Origin: CAWJMN01 sp963844055
GTDB lineage: Bacteria > Planctomycetota > Planctomycetia > Pirellulales > Pirellulaceae
Reading direction: 5' to 3'
DNA length: 64,000 bases
NCBI GenBank assembly: GCA_963844055.1
Contig: CAWJMN010000001.1
Location: 372,001 to 436,000 of the forward strand
Of this stretch, positions 43,231-51,681 are shown piece by piece. A model generated the notes under the pieces. The model was not told the origin of the DNA, ran no database searches, and was given only the letters and a program-made list of their open reading frames with translations. Made by a program: the position numbers and the translations under genes. The number at the start of each line of letters is the position of its first letter. Position 1 is the first letter of the stretch.

Positions 43231-46020
43231 ATGGAAAGTTTTACGCGAAGTATCGGGCGGTTTGGGCGGCCCCTGGTTGTGGGAATCTGGGTATTGGTGC
43301 TGTTGGCTTTCGTGCATGGAAAGGTGTGGGGAGCCGAGGTAGGTGGGGCTTCGTTTTTGAAAGATGTGCGGCCGGTTTTGGCGCAGCGTTGCTTTCGCTG
43401 CCATAGCGAATCGCTGCATCAGGAAGGGAATTTGAAGCTTGATACGAACGAGGGCTTGCTCAAGGGGGGCGATTCGGGAGCGGTGATTGTGCCAGGCGAT
43501 AGCAAACAGAGCTTGCTGGTGTCGCTGGTTCGTCATGAGAGCGATCGGAAGATGCCGCCCGAAGGGGAGAAGCTTTCGGACGAGCAGATTGGAAAGATTG
43601 CGAAGTGGATTGATGAAGGGGCCAAGCTGCCAACGGCAGAGGAGCTCGCTCGGCCTAGCCATTGGTCGTTTTTGCCACCAAAGCGAAGCACGATTGATGC
43701 GTCGCTTGCTCGTGATGGAAACAACGCCATCGATGCACTTGTTGCGAGCGAGTACGCGAAGCAGGGGCTCTTACCGAATGGACCGGCGACGAAGCACGTG
43801 CTGATTCGGCGGTTGTATTTGGACCTCGTTGGAATTCCGCCGACGGCGGACGAAGTGGAAGCGTTTGTCGCGGATGATCGGCCCGATGCTTTCGAGCGTG
43901 TGGTGGATCAATTGCTCGCAAGCCCAATGTATGCGGAGCGCTGGGCACGGCACTGGATGGATGTGTGGCGGTATAGCGATTGGGACGGCTATGGGGCGGA
44001 GGTTCGCGAAAGTCGGCCGCACATTTGGCGTTGGCGCGACTGGATCGTGGAATCGCTCTCGGCTGATCGGGGCTATGACCAGATGGTGCGCGAGATGTTG
44101 GCGGCGGATGAGATTGCGCCGCTGGATACGAAGACGTTGCCCGCGACAGGGTTTTTGGTGCGGAACTGGTACAAGTTCAACCGGAACCAGTGGCTGGATA
44201 GCACGGTGGAGCATACGGGAAAAGCGTTTTTGGGACTGACGTTTAATTGCTGTCGTTGCCACAACCACATGTATGACCCGCTGACGCAGAAGGAGTATTA
44301 CCAACTGCGAGCGTTTTTTGAGCCGCACGAGATTCGGACGGATCGCGTGCCGGGCGAGGCGAATGTGGACAAAGATGGGCTTGTTCGTGTGTATGACGCA
44401 AAGGGTGATGCGCCGACGTACTTGTTTGTGCGAGGGAATGAAAAGGACCCGCTGACGACGGAGGTTCTTTTGCCGAGCGTGCCGAAGGTTTTGGCATTTG
44501 AGGCGTTTGCGGCGAAGGATGTGGTGATTCCGCTGGAAGGGCAGTACCCATCGTGGAAGGAATTTGTGGTGGCGGAGACGCTGGCGGCAGCGCGGAATGC
44601 GACCGCAACGGCAGAGAAGGTAGCGGGCGATGCGAAGGCAAAGCTGGAAGCGACAAAGGTAGCGCCGGCAACGGATGCAGCAGCACATGCGGAAGCGGTG
44701 CTTGTCGCGGAGCAGCAGTTGCAACTGGTGGAGAAGTCGCTGCTGATTGCGAAGGCGAGTGAGGCGGATGTGGTTGCAAGGCAAGCGGCCGATGCGGCAG
44801 CGTTTGCCGTTCCACCGATTGCGGCAGAGGAATTGAAAAAGCTGGCGATGGAAGCGGTGGCCAAAGAACGGCAAACGGCATTGCAAAAAGCGGAGTACGC
44901 GGTGCTGGATGCGGAGCAGAAAGCGGCCAATGCGCAAAAGAAGCTAAAGCCAGGCGATATGGCGAGTGAGAAGCTGGTTGAACAAACGACAGCGGAACTG
45001 AATAAGGCAAAGGAAGGACTAGCAGCGGCGCAGCAAGCGGCAACGCAGCCGGGAGAGGCGTACACGAAGTTTGGCGAAGTATTTCCAAAGACGAGCACGG
45101 GAAGGCGGACGGCACTGGCGGACTGGATTGTGGATAAGCGGAATCCGCTGACGGCGAGAGTCGCGGTGAATCACTTGTGGCTGCGTCATTTTAGTGCGCC
45201 GCTAGTTCCGAGCGTGTTTGATTTGGGGATGAACGGCAAGGCTCCCAAGAATCCGCAGTTGCTGGATCAGTTGGCCGTGGAACTGATGGATGGTGGCTGG
45301 GAGATGAAGCGGATGCATCGGCAGATGGTGAATAGCAGGACATACCGACTGAGTTCGGCGGTGGATGCTAGTTCGGCTGAGAATCGGAAGGTCGATCCCG
45401 ACAACCAGTATTTTTGGCGAGCGAATACGCGGCGGATGGAAGCGGAAGCGGTGCGGGATTCACTGCTGGCGATGGCGGGCGGACTCGATTTGCGGATCGG
45501 CGGGGCGGACCTCGATCCGAATGAATGGCTCACACGAAATCGGCGAAGCCTTTACTTTCGAAACACGAAAGAGAAGAAGGTGACGTTCTTGGCGCTGTTT
45601 GATAGCCCTAATGTGGCGGAGTGCTATCGGCGGAGTGAATCGATCGCGCCGCAGCAGGCACTGGCGCTGGTGAATAGCCCATTAGCGCTAACGAAGGGGC
45701 GTGAGATTGCCAAGCAGTTGCTGGCGGAGCATTTTGCCGGGAAGGAAATGCCAGCTGCGATTGCGGAGGGTGAGCATGAAGCCCTGATCCAGAAGGCGTA
45801 TGGGCGGATATTGTCGAGGCCTGCGAAAGCGGAAGAGCTGAGTTTGTGTCGGGAGTTTTGGACCGCGCAGGCGAAGCAGTTTCAGGAACCGGCGAAGCTA
45901 ACGGCGATTGCGAGTGGACCGGCGGCGAGTTTGGCACCGGCAACACGGGCAGACTTGCGAGCGTTTGAAAATGTGGTGCATGTGCTGCTGAATCACAATG
46001 ACTTTGTGACGATTCGATAG
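43231..46020 (+). CDS. PSCyt1 / DUF1549 / DUF1553 protein
   Basis: 929 residues; the ATG at 43231 has AAGGAGG at ideal spacing. A hydrophobic leader (about 13-34) is followed by the PSCyt1 domain with a haem-type CFRCH motif (C54, C57, H58) and a distal KMPP (about residue 109). DUF1549 spans about 150-350 (LYLDLVGIPPTADEVEAFV, CCRCHNHMYDPLTQKEYY) and DUF1553 about 625-900 (VNHLWLRHFSAPLV, MNGKAPKNPQLLDQLAVELM, SIAPQQALALVNSP). Between them, about residues 445-620, lies an Ala/Glu/Lys-rich helical insert that reads as a coiled coil. With its DUF1501 partner 15 bases downstream it forms the standard planctomycete pair, presumably periplasmic and possibly electron-transferring. Confidence 0.93.
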   Translation: MESFTRSIGRFGRPLVVGIWVLVLLAFVHGKVWGAEVGGASFLKDVRPVLAQRCFRCHSESLHQEGNLKLDTNEGLLKGGDSGAVIVPGDSKQSLLVSLVRHESDRKMPPEGEKLSDEQIGKIAKWIDEGAKLPTAEELARPSHWSFLPPKRSTIDASLARDGNNAIDALVASEYAKQGLLPNGPATKHVLIRRLYLDLVGIPPTADEVEAFVADDRPDAFERVVDQLLASPMYAERWARHWMDVWRYSDWDGYGAEVRESRPHIWRWRDWIVESLSADRGYDQMVREMLAADEIAPLDTKTLPATGFLVRNWYKFNRNQWLDSTVEHTGKAFLGLTFNCCRCHNHMYDPLTQKEYYQLRAFFEPHEIRTDRVPGEANVDKDGLVRVYDAKGDAPTYLFVRGNEKDPLTTEVLLPSVPKVLAFEAFAAKDVVIPLEGQYPSWKEFVVAETLAAARNATATAEKVAGDAKAKLEATKVAPATDAAAHAEAVLVAEQQLQLVEKSLLIAKASEADVVARQAADAAAFAVPPIAAEELKKLAMEAVAKERQTALQKAEYAVLDAEQKAANAQKKLKPGDMASEKLVEQTTAELNKAKEGLAAAQQAATQPGEAYTKFGEVFPKTSTGRRTALADWIVDKRNPLTARVAVNHLWLRHFSAPLVPSVFDLGMNGKAPKNPQLLDQLAVELMDGGWEMKRMHRQMVNSRTYRLSSAVDASSAENRKVDPDNQYFWRANTRRMEAEAVRDSLLAMAGGLDLRIGGADLDPNEWLTRNRRSLYFRNTKEKKVTFLALFDSPNVAECYRRSESIAPQQALALVNSPLALTKGREIAKQLLAEHFAGKEMPAAIAEGEHEALIQKAYGRILSRPAKAEELSLCREFWTAQAKQFQEPAKLTAIASGPAASLAPATRADLRAFENVVHVLLNHNDFVTIR

Positions 46021-46035
46021 GAAGAGAATGACGCC

Positions 46036-47493
46036 ATGAAGCGAGCGAAACCCTATTTGCCACGGCGGCAGTTCTTTTCTCAAGCGGGAATGGGACTGGC
46101 GGGGATTGCGCTGGGAGATTTACTCGCGCGGGATGGAATTGTGCGCGCGGGGGAAGGTGTTGCGGGGGCGGTGCAGTATCCCGTGAAGGCGAAGCGGGTG
46201 ATCTGGATCTTTTTGGTTGGTGGCATGAGCCACATGGAGTCGTTCGATCCGAAGCCTGCTCTTACGGAACATGCGGGAAAGACGATTGCGGAAAGCCCGC
46301 ACAAGGAAGTGCTTGATTCGCCCTATTTGAAGAAGAACTTGCGGGAGTTTGTGGCGGGCCTGCACAAGGTTCAGCCGAAGATTTACCCGCTGCAAGTCGG
46401 ATATGGAAAGCGTGGGCAAAGCGGGATTGAGATGAGCGATTGGTGGCCGCACTTGGGCGAGCGTGTGGATGACTTGGCAATTGTGCGGTCGATGTGGACG
46501 ACGGACAACGACCACGGGGCACAATTGCAGTTCCATACGGGTCGGCATGCGATTGAAGGGCCATTCCCGACAATTGGATCATGGGTGCATTATGGCCTGG
46601 GCTCTATGACGGAAGAGCTTCCGTCGTATTGCGTGTTGGGGACGCCGCTTTCGGAATGTTGCGGCGGAGCTCAGGGGCATGGTGCGAATTATCTGGGGCC
46701 GGAGCATGCAGGGATTCAGCTTTCGACTGATCCGGCAGCGCCGTTGCCGTTTGCTGTCGGTGAGAAAGAGATGTTTCGGGAAGAGCAGGCGGCGCAGTTT
46801 GAATTGCTGGCAAAGCTAAACGGTGTAGCGGCCGCTGAGTTTCCGGAAGATGCGGCACTGCGAGCGCGGGTGCGGTCGTATGAACTAGCGTTCCATATGC
46901 AGAAGGCGGTGCCGGAGGTGGTGGACCTGGCGAAGGAGTCCGAAGCAACGCAAAAGGCGTATGGCCTGGACCAAGCAGAGACCAAGACGTTTGGTCAGCA
47001 GTGCCTGGTGGCGAGAAGGCTTGCTGAGCGCGGCGTGCGGTTTGTGCAGATCTATCACGGCAGCAACGGTGGCGCTGGCGCGTGGGATGCACATAGCAAC
47101 TTGCAAACCGGACATGCGGCACTTTGTAAGCAAGTGGATCAGCCGATCGCGGCGCTGATTGCAGATTTGAAACAGCGCGGGATGCTGGAAGATACGCTCG
47201 TCGTGATTGGGACCGAGTTTGGAAGAACGCCTGGAGCGGAGGGCTCTAATGGGCGGGATCATCATCCGTATGGATTTTCGATTGCGCTGGCTGGTGGTGG
47301 CGTGAAGGGGGGCGTGGTGCATGGGAAGACCGATGAGCTGGGCTTTCATGCGGTGGAAGATCGGCATTATGTGACGGACTTGCATGCGACCGTGCTACGC
47401 CTGATGGGAGTGGATCATCATCGGCTGGAGATTCCTGGAAGGAAGCGGCTGGAGCTGGATTTTGGAACGCCGATAGGGGCGATCATGGGGTAG
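46036..47493 (+). CDS. DUF1501 domain protein
   Basis: 485 residues, starting 15 bases after the PSCyt1/DUF1549 gene. Twin-arginine-type leader KPYLPRRQFFSQAGMGLAGIALGDLLARDG. DUF1501 motifs: RVIWIFLVGGMSHMESFDPKP, IVRSMWTTDNDHGAQLQFHTGRH, PSYCVLGTPLSECCGG, GVRFVQIYHGSNGGAGAWDAHSN, TLVVIGTEFGRTPGAEG...GRDHHPYGF, and a C-terminal TVLRLMGVDHHRLE. The His/Asp-rich end (GRDHHPYG, GVDHHRLE) recalls the metal sites of the phosphatase/sulfatase superfamily, but no activity is proven. Co-transcribed with its partner; followed by a purine-rich repeat block. Confidence 0.92.
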   Translation: MKRAKPYLPRRQFFSQAGMGLAGIALGDLLARDGIVRAGEGVAGAVQYPVKAKRVIWIFLVGGMSHMESFDPKPALTEHAGKTIAESPHKEVLDSPYLKKNLREFVAGLHKVQPKIYPLQVGYGKRGQSGIEMSDWWPHLGERVDDLAIVRSMWTTDNDHGAQLQFHTGRHAIEGPFPTIGSWVHYGLGSMTEELPSYCVLGTPLSECCGGAQGHGANYLGPEHAGIQLSTDPAAPLPFAVGEKEMFREEQAAQFELLAKLNGVAAAEFPEDAALRARVRSYELAFHMQKAVPEVVDLAKESEATQKAYGLDQAETKTFGQQCLVARRLAERGVRFVQIYHGSNGGAGAWDAHSNLQTGHAALCKQVDQPIAALIADLKQRGMLEDTLVVIGTEFGRTPGAEGSNGRDHHPYGFSIALAGGGVKGGVVHGKTDELGFHAVEDRHYVTDLHATVLRLMGVDHHRLEIPGRKRLELDFGTPIGAIMG

Positions 47494-47510
47494 GGGGAGC
47501 GGGGGGAGAT

Positions 47511-47822
47511 TGGCCACAGAGGACACAGAGAGCATAGAGGGGGAAGGAAGAGGCGGGGGAGGATTGGTACACGGAGGGACACGGAAGACACGGCCGGCAG
47601 GGAATGCGAAGAGGTGGGGAACCACGAAAGGCACGAAAAGCACGAAAGGGAGGCGGAGGGAAGGATTTGCCACAGAGCACACAGAGCACACAGAGGGAGG
47701 AGGAGAAGGGAGGAGGATTGGTACGGGGAGGGGCAAGGAATGGGAAGAAGTGGGGAACCACGAAAGACACGAAAAGCACGAAAGGGAGACGGGGGGAAGG
47801 ATTGGTATGGGGAGGGGCAGGG
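47511..47822. repeat. Purine-rich higher-order repeat with two 9-base microrepeat types
   Basis: Almost entirely purine on the plus strand. Three modules alternate: blocks of CACAGAG(CA) at 47515 and 47671; GGATTGGTAC-type 24-mers at 47561, 47715 and 47799; and blocks of CACGAAA(G/A)(G) in tandem copies at 47623 and 47759, each preceded by GTGGGGAAC. The first and second units are 136-156 bases apart, the third is partial. Apparent frames across it are artefacts of composition. The rest of the gap to mnmG (47823-47999) shows nothing I can name. Confidence 0.8.
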
Positions 47823-47999
47823 TTTGCACAACTGGCAGTTGGAAAGTGGGCGTTTGAGGGATGGGGAGCGGATTGGACGCGGCAGGATGCACGCATTTAC
47901 TTAGGAAGTTGGCGGGGATAGCGCTGTCAGGATAAATCCTGACCTACAGGGAAAAGACGGGCCCTTACGAAACGTGGCGGGCAAAAATACGATAGAGGG

Positions 48000-48602
48000 A
48001 TGAGCAATTCCATCTACGAATACGATGTACTAGTGATTGGTGCGGGGCATGCCGGGACCGAGGCAGCCATGGCGGCGGCGCGGATGGGGGCGAAGACGGG
48101 CCTGCTGACGACGAACTGCGACACCGTGGGACAGATGAGCTGTAACCCTGCGATCGGCGGCGTGGCCAAGGGGCACATCGTGCGCGAGATCGATGCCTTG
48201 GGGGGCATCATGGGCGAAGTCATCGACCGGACCGGGATTCAGTTCCGGATGCTGAATCAGCGCAAAGGGCCGGCAATGCATAGCCCCCGCGCTCAGGCCG
48301 ATAAGAAGGCGTATCAGTTTGAAGTGAAGCGGCTGGTCGAAGAACAGCCGAACCTGACGCTACGACAAGAGGTGGTGGAAGATTTGCTGACCGAGCCGGT
48401 GCATGGTGTCAGTGAAGAAGAGGCACTACAGGGTGGGCTGAGCAGCGCATCGCGTGGTTGGTGTGCGGGTACGTGGGGATGTGGTCTATCGTGCGCCGTG
48501 CGTCATCCTAACGACCGGGACCTTCTTGCAGGCCTTGATGCATACGGGCGAGACCAAGACGCCAGGGGGGCGAGCTGGCGAAGGGACGACAGCAGGGATT
48601 AG
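48000..48602 (+). CDS. mnmG: tRNA uridine-5-carboxymethylaminomethyl synthase MnmG, N-terminal fragment
   Basis: MnmG (GidA) with MnmE installs the carboxymethylaminomethyl group on wobble uridine of several tRNAs, using FAD, NADH and folate. This part holds the FAD-binding VLVIGAGHAGTEAAMAAARMG (about residue 9), TCDTVGQMSCNPAIGG, GHIVREIDALGG, and RMLNQRKGPAMHSPRAQADK, all conserved. Homology ends near 48440; beyond it an apparent extra base at about 48442-48453 puts the frame out, and the rest of the frame is meaningless. The ATG at 48000 follows AGAGGG. Confidence 0.9.
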   Translation: MSNSIYEYDVLVIGAGHAGTEAAMAAARMGAKTGLLTTNCDTVGQMSCNPAIGGVAKGHIVREIDALGGIMGEVIDRTGIQFRMLNQRKGPAMHSPRAQADKKAYQFEVKRLVEEQPNLTLRQEVVEDLLTEPVHGVSEEEALQGGLSSASRGWCAGTWGCGLSCAVRHPNDRDLLAGLDAYGRDQDARGASWRRDDSRD

Positions 48603-49869
48603 TGGGGCGCTGAACCGCTTGGGCTTTCAGGTGCAGCGATTCAAGACGGGAACGCCCGCACGGCTGAATGGGCGGACGATTGACTATAGTCAGTGCGAGT
48701 TGCAGCCTGGGGATGATGACGCGGGGGCGTTTTCGTTTTTGACGACGCCGGAAGAACGAATGCGGATGACCGCGAACCAGATCCCTTGCCATATCACGCA
48801 TACGAACCATGAGGTGCATGAACTGATTCGGGCCAATTTGCATCGGGCGCCGATGTATAGCGGACAGATTAACTCTCGCGGGCCACGCTATTGCCCCAGT
48901 ATTGAAGACAAGGTGGTGCGGTTTGCTGACAAGACTTCGCACCAGCTGTTTTTGGAGCCAGAAGGGCGAAATACGCGGGAAGTCTACATCAATGGCGTTT
49001 CGACCAGCCTGCCACGGGATGTGCAGGATGCGATGCTGAAGATGATTCCGGGGCTGCAGAACGCAGAGATCATGCGTTACGGCTATGCGGTGGAATATGA
49101 CTTCTGTCCGCCAGACCAGTTGTGGCCATGGCTAGAGACGAAGCGGGTAAGTGGGCTGTTCTTTGCGGGGCAGATCAACGGTACGACAGGCTATGAAGAG
49201 GCGGCTGCACAGGGGCTGATGGCGGGGGCGAACGCTTCTATCAAACTGCGAGAAGGGGCCGAGCCATTCATCTTGGGACGTGAAGAGGGTTACATCGGCG
49301 TGCTGCTGGATGACCTTGTTACCTGCAGCGTGGATGAGCCATACCGGATGTTCACGAGCCGGGCGGAATATCGGCTGATGCTGCGTCAGGACAATGCGGA
49401 CCGACGGCTAACGGCGCTGGGGCGCGAAGTGGGGCTGATTAGCGAACAACGCTGGCAGACGTTGCAGACAAAGGAAGCGGCGATCGTTAAAGGGATGGCG
49501 CTGCTGCGATCGGGACGCAAGGGAGAGGTGTCGCTAGAGAAGTACTTGCGGCGGCCTGAAGTGGAGTGGGCGGAGTGCGTGGGACTACTTCCCGACCTTG
49601 CAGAGTTCACCGAGGAAGTCGCCAACCAGATCATGTTTGATGTGAAGTACGAGGGTTATGTAGGGCGGCAGCAACTTCAGGTTGCGAGGCAACACCGGCT
49701 GGCCGAGAAGCGAATTCCTGATTCGTTTGACTATCGAAAGATTCAGCACTTACGAACCGAAGCGCGAGAGAAGTTGATTCGGGTTCGGCCGTTGACGATT
49801 GCTCATGCCAGTCGAATCAGCGGAATCACACCGGCGGATGTGGCGCTGGTGATGGCGTACTTGGAGTAG
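48454..49869 (+). CDS. mnmG: tRNA uridine-5-carboxymethylaminomethyl synthase MnmG, main fragment
   Basis: Continues the protein from VGVRVRGDVVYRAPCVILTTGTFLQALMHTG through the FKTGTPARLNGRTIDYS segment, NQIPCHITHTN, RGPRYCPSIEDKVVRF, GLFFAGQINGTTGYEEAAAQG, and the C-terminal AEYRLMLRQDNADRRLT and the helical MnmE-binding end (YEGYVGRQQLQVARQHRLAEKRIPDSFDY). The GTG at 48454 is an artefact of the frame break; restoring the frame joins it to 48000 and gives about 623 residues, normal for MnmG. Loss of this gene would be harmful, so a sequencing error is likely. Confidence 0.92.
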   Translation: MVGVRVRGDVVYRAPCVILTTGTFLQALMHTGETKTPGGRAGEGTTAGISGALNRLGFQVQRFKTGTPARLNGRTIDYSQCELQPGDDDAGAFSFLTTPEERMRMTANQIPCHITHTNHEVHELIRANLHRAPMYSGQINSRGPRYCPSIEDKVVRFADKTSHQLFLEPEGRNTREVYINGVSTSLPRDVQDAMLKMIPGLQNAEIMRYGYAVEYDFCPPDQLWPWLETKRVSGLFFAGQINGTTGYEEAAAQGLMAGANASIKLREGAEPFILGREEGYIGVLLDDLVTCSVDEPYRMFTSRAEYRLMLRQDNADRRLTALGREVGLISEQRWQTLQTKEAAIVKGMALLRSGRKGEVSLEKYLRRPEVEWAECVGLLPDLAEFTEEVANQIMFDVKYEGYVGRQQLQVARQHRLAEKRIPDSFDYRKIQHLRTEAREKLIRVRPLTIAHASRISGITPADVALVMAYLE

Positions 49870-50028
49870 GCGCGGGGTGCTGGGAGAGTGGGGCGGGGCG
49901 TTGTTTGGACTTTGCCGGTGGCAAAAGCAGCCGGTTTATTTGTCCCAAGGTGCCGTACCTGCGGAAAGCCATCTCTCTTTGCTCAATTGCCCCATTTTTC
50001 AGTTTTTTTGGATAACTATCGTAAGTGT

Positions 50029-50091
50029 TTGGACCAGAAGGCTTTACGCTGTGATAATCAATCTTGACGCAGCCGTCAGGACCGATATAAT
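50029..50091 (+). promoter_or_regulatory. Two overlapping sigma70-type promoters
   Basis: P1: TTGGAC (50029-50034), 18 bases, then GATAAT (50053-50058) preceded by TG, an extended -10. P2: TTGACG (50064-50069), 16 bases, then a perfect TATAAT (50086-50091). A T-rich stretch just upstream (around 49996-50009) could act as an UP element. Both point at the structured region that follows. Confidence 0.7.
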
Positions 50092-50097
50092 TCCCAC

Positions 50098-50357
50098 AAT
50101 TGGAAAACCTGGTAAGCCTGGGAGTTTTCGCAGAGCTTGCCGGATGGGTTGCTACCGTAAGGTGCAAGACCTACGCCCCTCGCGTAGTTTCTGATAGTAA
50201 GGGAGTTTCGGTCTCCTCCTAGAGCCCGCATGGTTGCGGCTTAGGAAGAGCGGGCGCAGCAGCACCCAGACCCCTAACACGAGGGTCCACTCGCGTTTAT
50301 TTCCGTATTCTTACGGGAATGGGCGAGATTGCTTTGGAGAGGCCCTTGGGGCCTCTT
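50098..50357 (+). ncRNA. Structured RNA candidate (ncRNA or long leader) with terminator-like end
   Basis: About 260 bases following a near-consensus promoter and able to form a chain of hairpins: GGTAAGC/GCTTGCC (50111-50141); TTGC(T)ACC-GTAA-GGTGCAA with a GNRA loop (50149-50167); CTACGC/GCGTAG (50171-50187); GCCCGC/GCGGGC (50224-50255); a nested pair CTCGC/GCGAG enclosing a 9-bp stem ATTTCCGTA/TACGGGAAT with loop TTCT (50290-50327); and a GC-rich last stem AGAGGCCC/GGGCCTCT (50338-50356). No long reading frame makes sense here. The hallmarks of RNase P RNA, tmRNA and SRP RNA were looked for and not found. Since the next gene starts at 50476, it could also be a long 5' leader. A fresh 3' end after 50356 lacks a good T-run. 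Confidence 0.55.
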
Positions 50358-50475
50358 CTGAAGCTGGTCGAGTGGCGCGTGACGTAATTTGGGCTGCGAG
50401 CGTTTTGGGGGCAATTCGTAATTTGGCCTGCCGGATAGGCAGTTCTTGCCATCGGGAAGGAAGGATGGTTCTCTG

Positions 50476-51063
50476 ATGTCGACGAAAACGGTTTTCACCA
50501 CAGGTGAAGCAGCGAAGATCTGCAAGGTAAGTCAGCAAACGATCATTCGTTGCTTTGACAACGGTACTCTGAAGGGGTTCCGCGTTCCGGGGAGCCGCTT
50601 CCGCCGTATCCCACGGGCGGAGCTATTTAGCTTTATGCGTGACAACGGCATTCCTACGGATGCCTTGGAAAGTGGCAAGCGAAAGATCCTGATTGTCGAC
50701 GACGATCAAGACTTGGTGGAGTTGATGGTTGACGCGTTTGCACGTGATGGCCGGTTTGAATTGAAGACTGCGAACAACGGCTTTGATGCCGGTATGTTGG
50801 TCAAAGAATTCCGTCCGGACCTGGTTGTGCTAGACGTCATGCTTCCCGATATCAACGGCAAGGAAGTCTGCCAACGTGTTCGTAGCGATAGCACGCTCGA
50901 ATCGGTCAAGATTATTTGCATTTCGGGTATGGTGGAACAAGACAAAGTGGCGGACCTGCGAGCTGCCGGCGCGAACGACTTCATGCAGAAGCCGTTTACG
51001 GTCGACAAGCTGCTGGACCGGGCATGCGACCTGCTCGAAATCGAGCGAGTGGTAGCCTCGTAG
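50476..51063 (+). CDS. HTH (excisionase-like) plus receiver-domain response regulator
   Basis: 195 residues; the ATG at 50476 follows GGGAAGGAAGGATGG. Residues 7-55 are an AlpA/excisionase-type winged helix (FTTGEAAKICKVSQQTIIRCFDNGTLKGFRVPGSRFRRI), which binds DNA or contacts other proteins. Residues 69-190 are a receiver domain: acidic pocket D75-D77, phosphoacceptor D120 (VVLDVMLPD), S150 (ICISG), and K172 (MQKPF). The order DNA-binding first, receiver last is opposite to the common layout. Likely a two-component response regulator; the histidine kinase gene downstream is broken but in the same direction and may be its partner. Ends in a strong terminator. Confidence 0.85.
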   Translation: MSTKTVFTTGEAAKICKVSQQTIIRCFDNGTLKGFRVPGSRFRRIPRAELFSFMRDNGIPTDALESGKRKILIVDDDQDLVELMVDAFARDGRFELKTANNGFDAGMLVKEFRPDLVVLDVMLPDINGKEVCQRVRSDSTLESVKIICISGMVEQDKVADLRAAGANDFMQKPFTVDKLLDRACDLLEIERVVAS

Positions 51064-51119
51064 TTTGTGATTGGCAAGCGGCAACGCTTGTGTTTCGCGA
51101 TTAGCAATGATGCATTCAC

Positions 51120-51156
51120 AAAGCCCCAGCCAGGTTTGGCCTGGGGCTTTGTCGTT
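51120..51156 (+). terminator. Intrinsic terminator
   Basis: 10-bp stem AAAGCCCCAG / CTGGGGCTTT (51120-51129 with 51141-51150), followed by GTCGTTTT. It ends the response regulator transcript, so the downstream kinase probably has its own promoter. Confidence 0.85.
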
Positions 51157-51192
51157 TTGTGGCGGGTGGATGGGTTTTTAAGGGCTTCCCTC

Positions 51193-51681
51193 ATGATGCG
51201 CGAATCGGAAGTTCCTGAAATGCCTAGCCCTGAGCGACTCGGGCTTTCTGATGCGGCAGCGATTGGGTTGGCAAGTGCGCTGCTTTCGGTGGAGATTGTG
51301 GAGCGGACGCAAGGGATTGAGGCGATCCTAAATGCAGAGCCCCGCTTTGCGGAATGGGCGCAGCAGCGGCGCATGACGCTGGTTTCTTCGGGGAATGCTG
51401 CGGCTGAACAGGGTGTGAGTCTGCCTGAGCTGGCGGATTGGCTGGCGAGAAATGTGTGGGAGGCGCTCGGCGGGGGCGTTTCAGGCTTTGTTAGTAGTGA
51501 GCCTGCGCGGCAGCTTTTGGAGCGTGCGGTTTTGATGCAGCGAAGGCTTGCTGAGCTGGAAGCTGGATTTCAAGAGACGCTACTGCGCGAGAAGTTGGCT
51601 TCTCTGCGGGAGTTGGCGTATGGTGCGAGCCACGAGATCAACAACCCGCTGGCGAACATCGCCACACGGCGCAGAGTTTGA
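51193..51681 (+). CDS. Sensor histidine kinase, N-terminal fragment
   Basis: From the double ATG at 51193: a ~140-residue helical, soluble input region without membrane segments, then the dimerisation box ending LRELAYGASHEINNPLANIATR, with the phospho-accepting His147. One G is missing near 51668 (CGGCGC where CGGGCGC is expected), so the frame runs into an early stop. Restoring it gives ATRAQSLIAEETDP, continuing in the next fragment. Confidence 0.78.
   Translation: MMRESEVPEMPSPERLGLSDAAAIGLASALLSVEIVERTQGIEAILNAEPRFAEWAQQRRMTLVSSGNAAAEQGVSLPELADWLARNVWEALGGGVSGFVSSEPARQLLERAVLMQRRLAELEAGFQETLLREKLASLRELAYGASHEINNPLANIATRRRV

Noticed and set aside
43771..45115. Long minus-strand frames opposite the PSCyt1/DUF1549 gene
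   Set aside because: The plus-strand gene has full family matches and an ideal ribosome site; the minus frames are Arg-, Ser- or Ala-rich shadows.
47515..47786. Possible CRISPR array in the repeat block
   Set aside because: Repeats are 9-base microrepeats and modules, with no constant repeat of 25-40 bases, no unique spacers of even length, and no cas genes.
47395..47896. Minus-strand frames rich in Pro, Ser, Leu and plus-strand frames with HERHEKHER peptides
   Set aside because: They are translations of the purine-rich repeats; no start signals and no family.
50098..50357. Assignment of the structured RNA to RNase P RNA, tmRNA or SRP RNA
   Set aside because: No GAAAGUCC-type RNase P core, no tRNA-like end or tag frame, and no GGAAG..AGCAG SRP loop were found.
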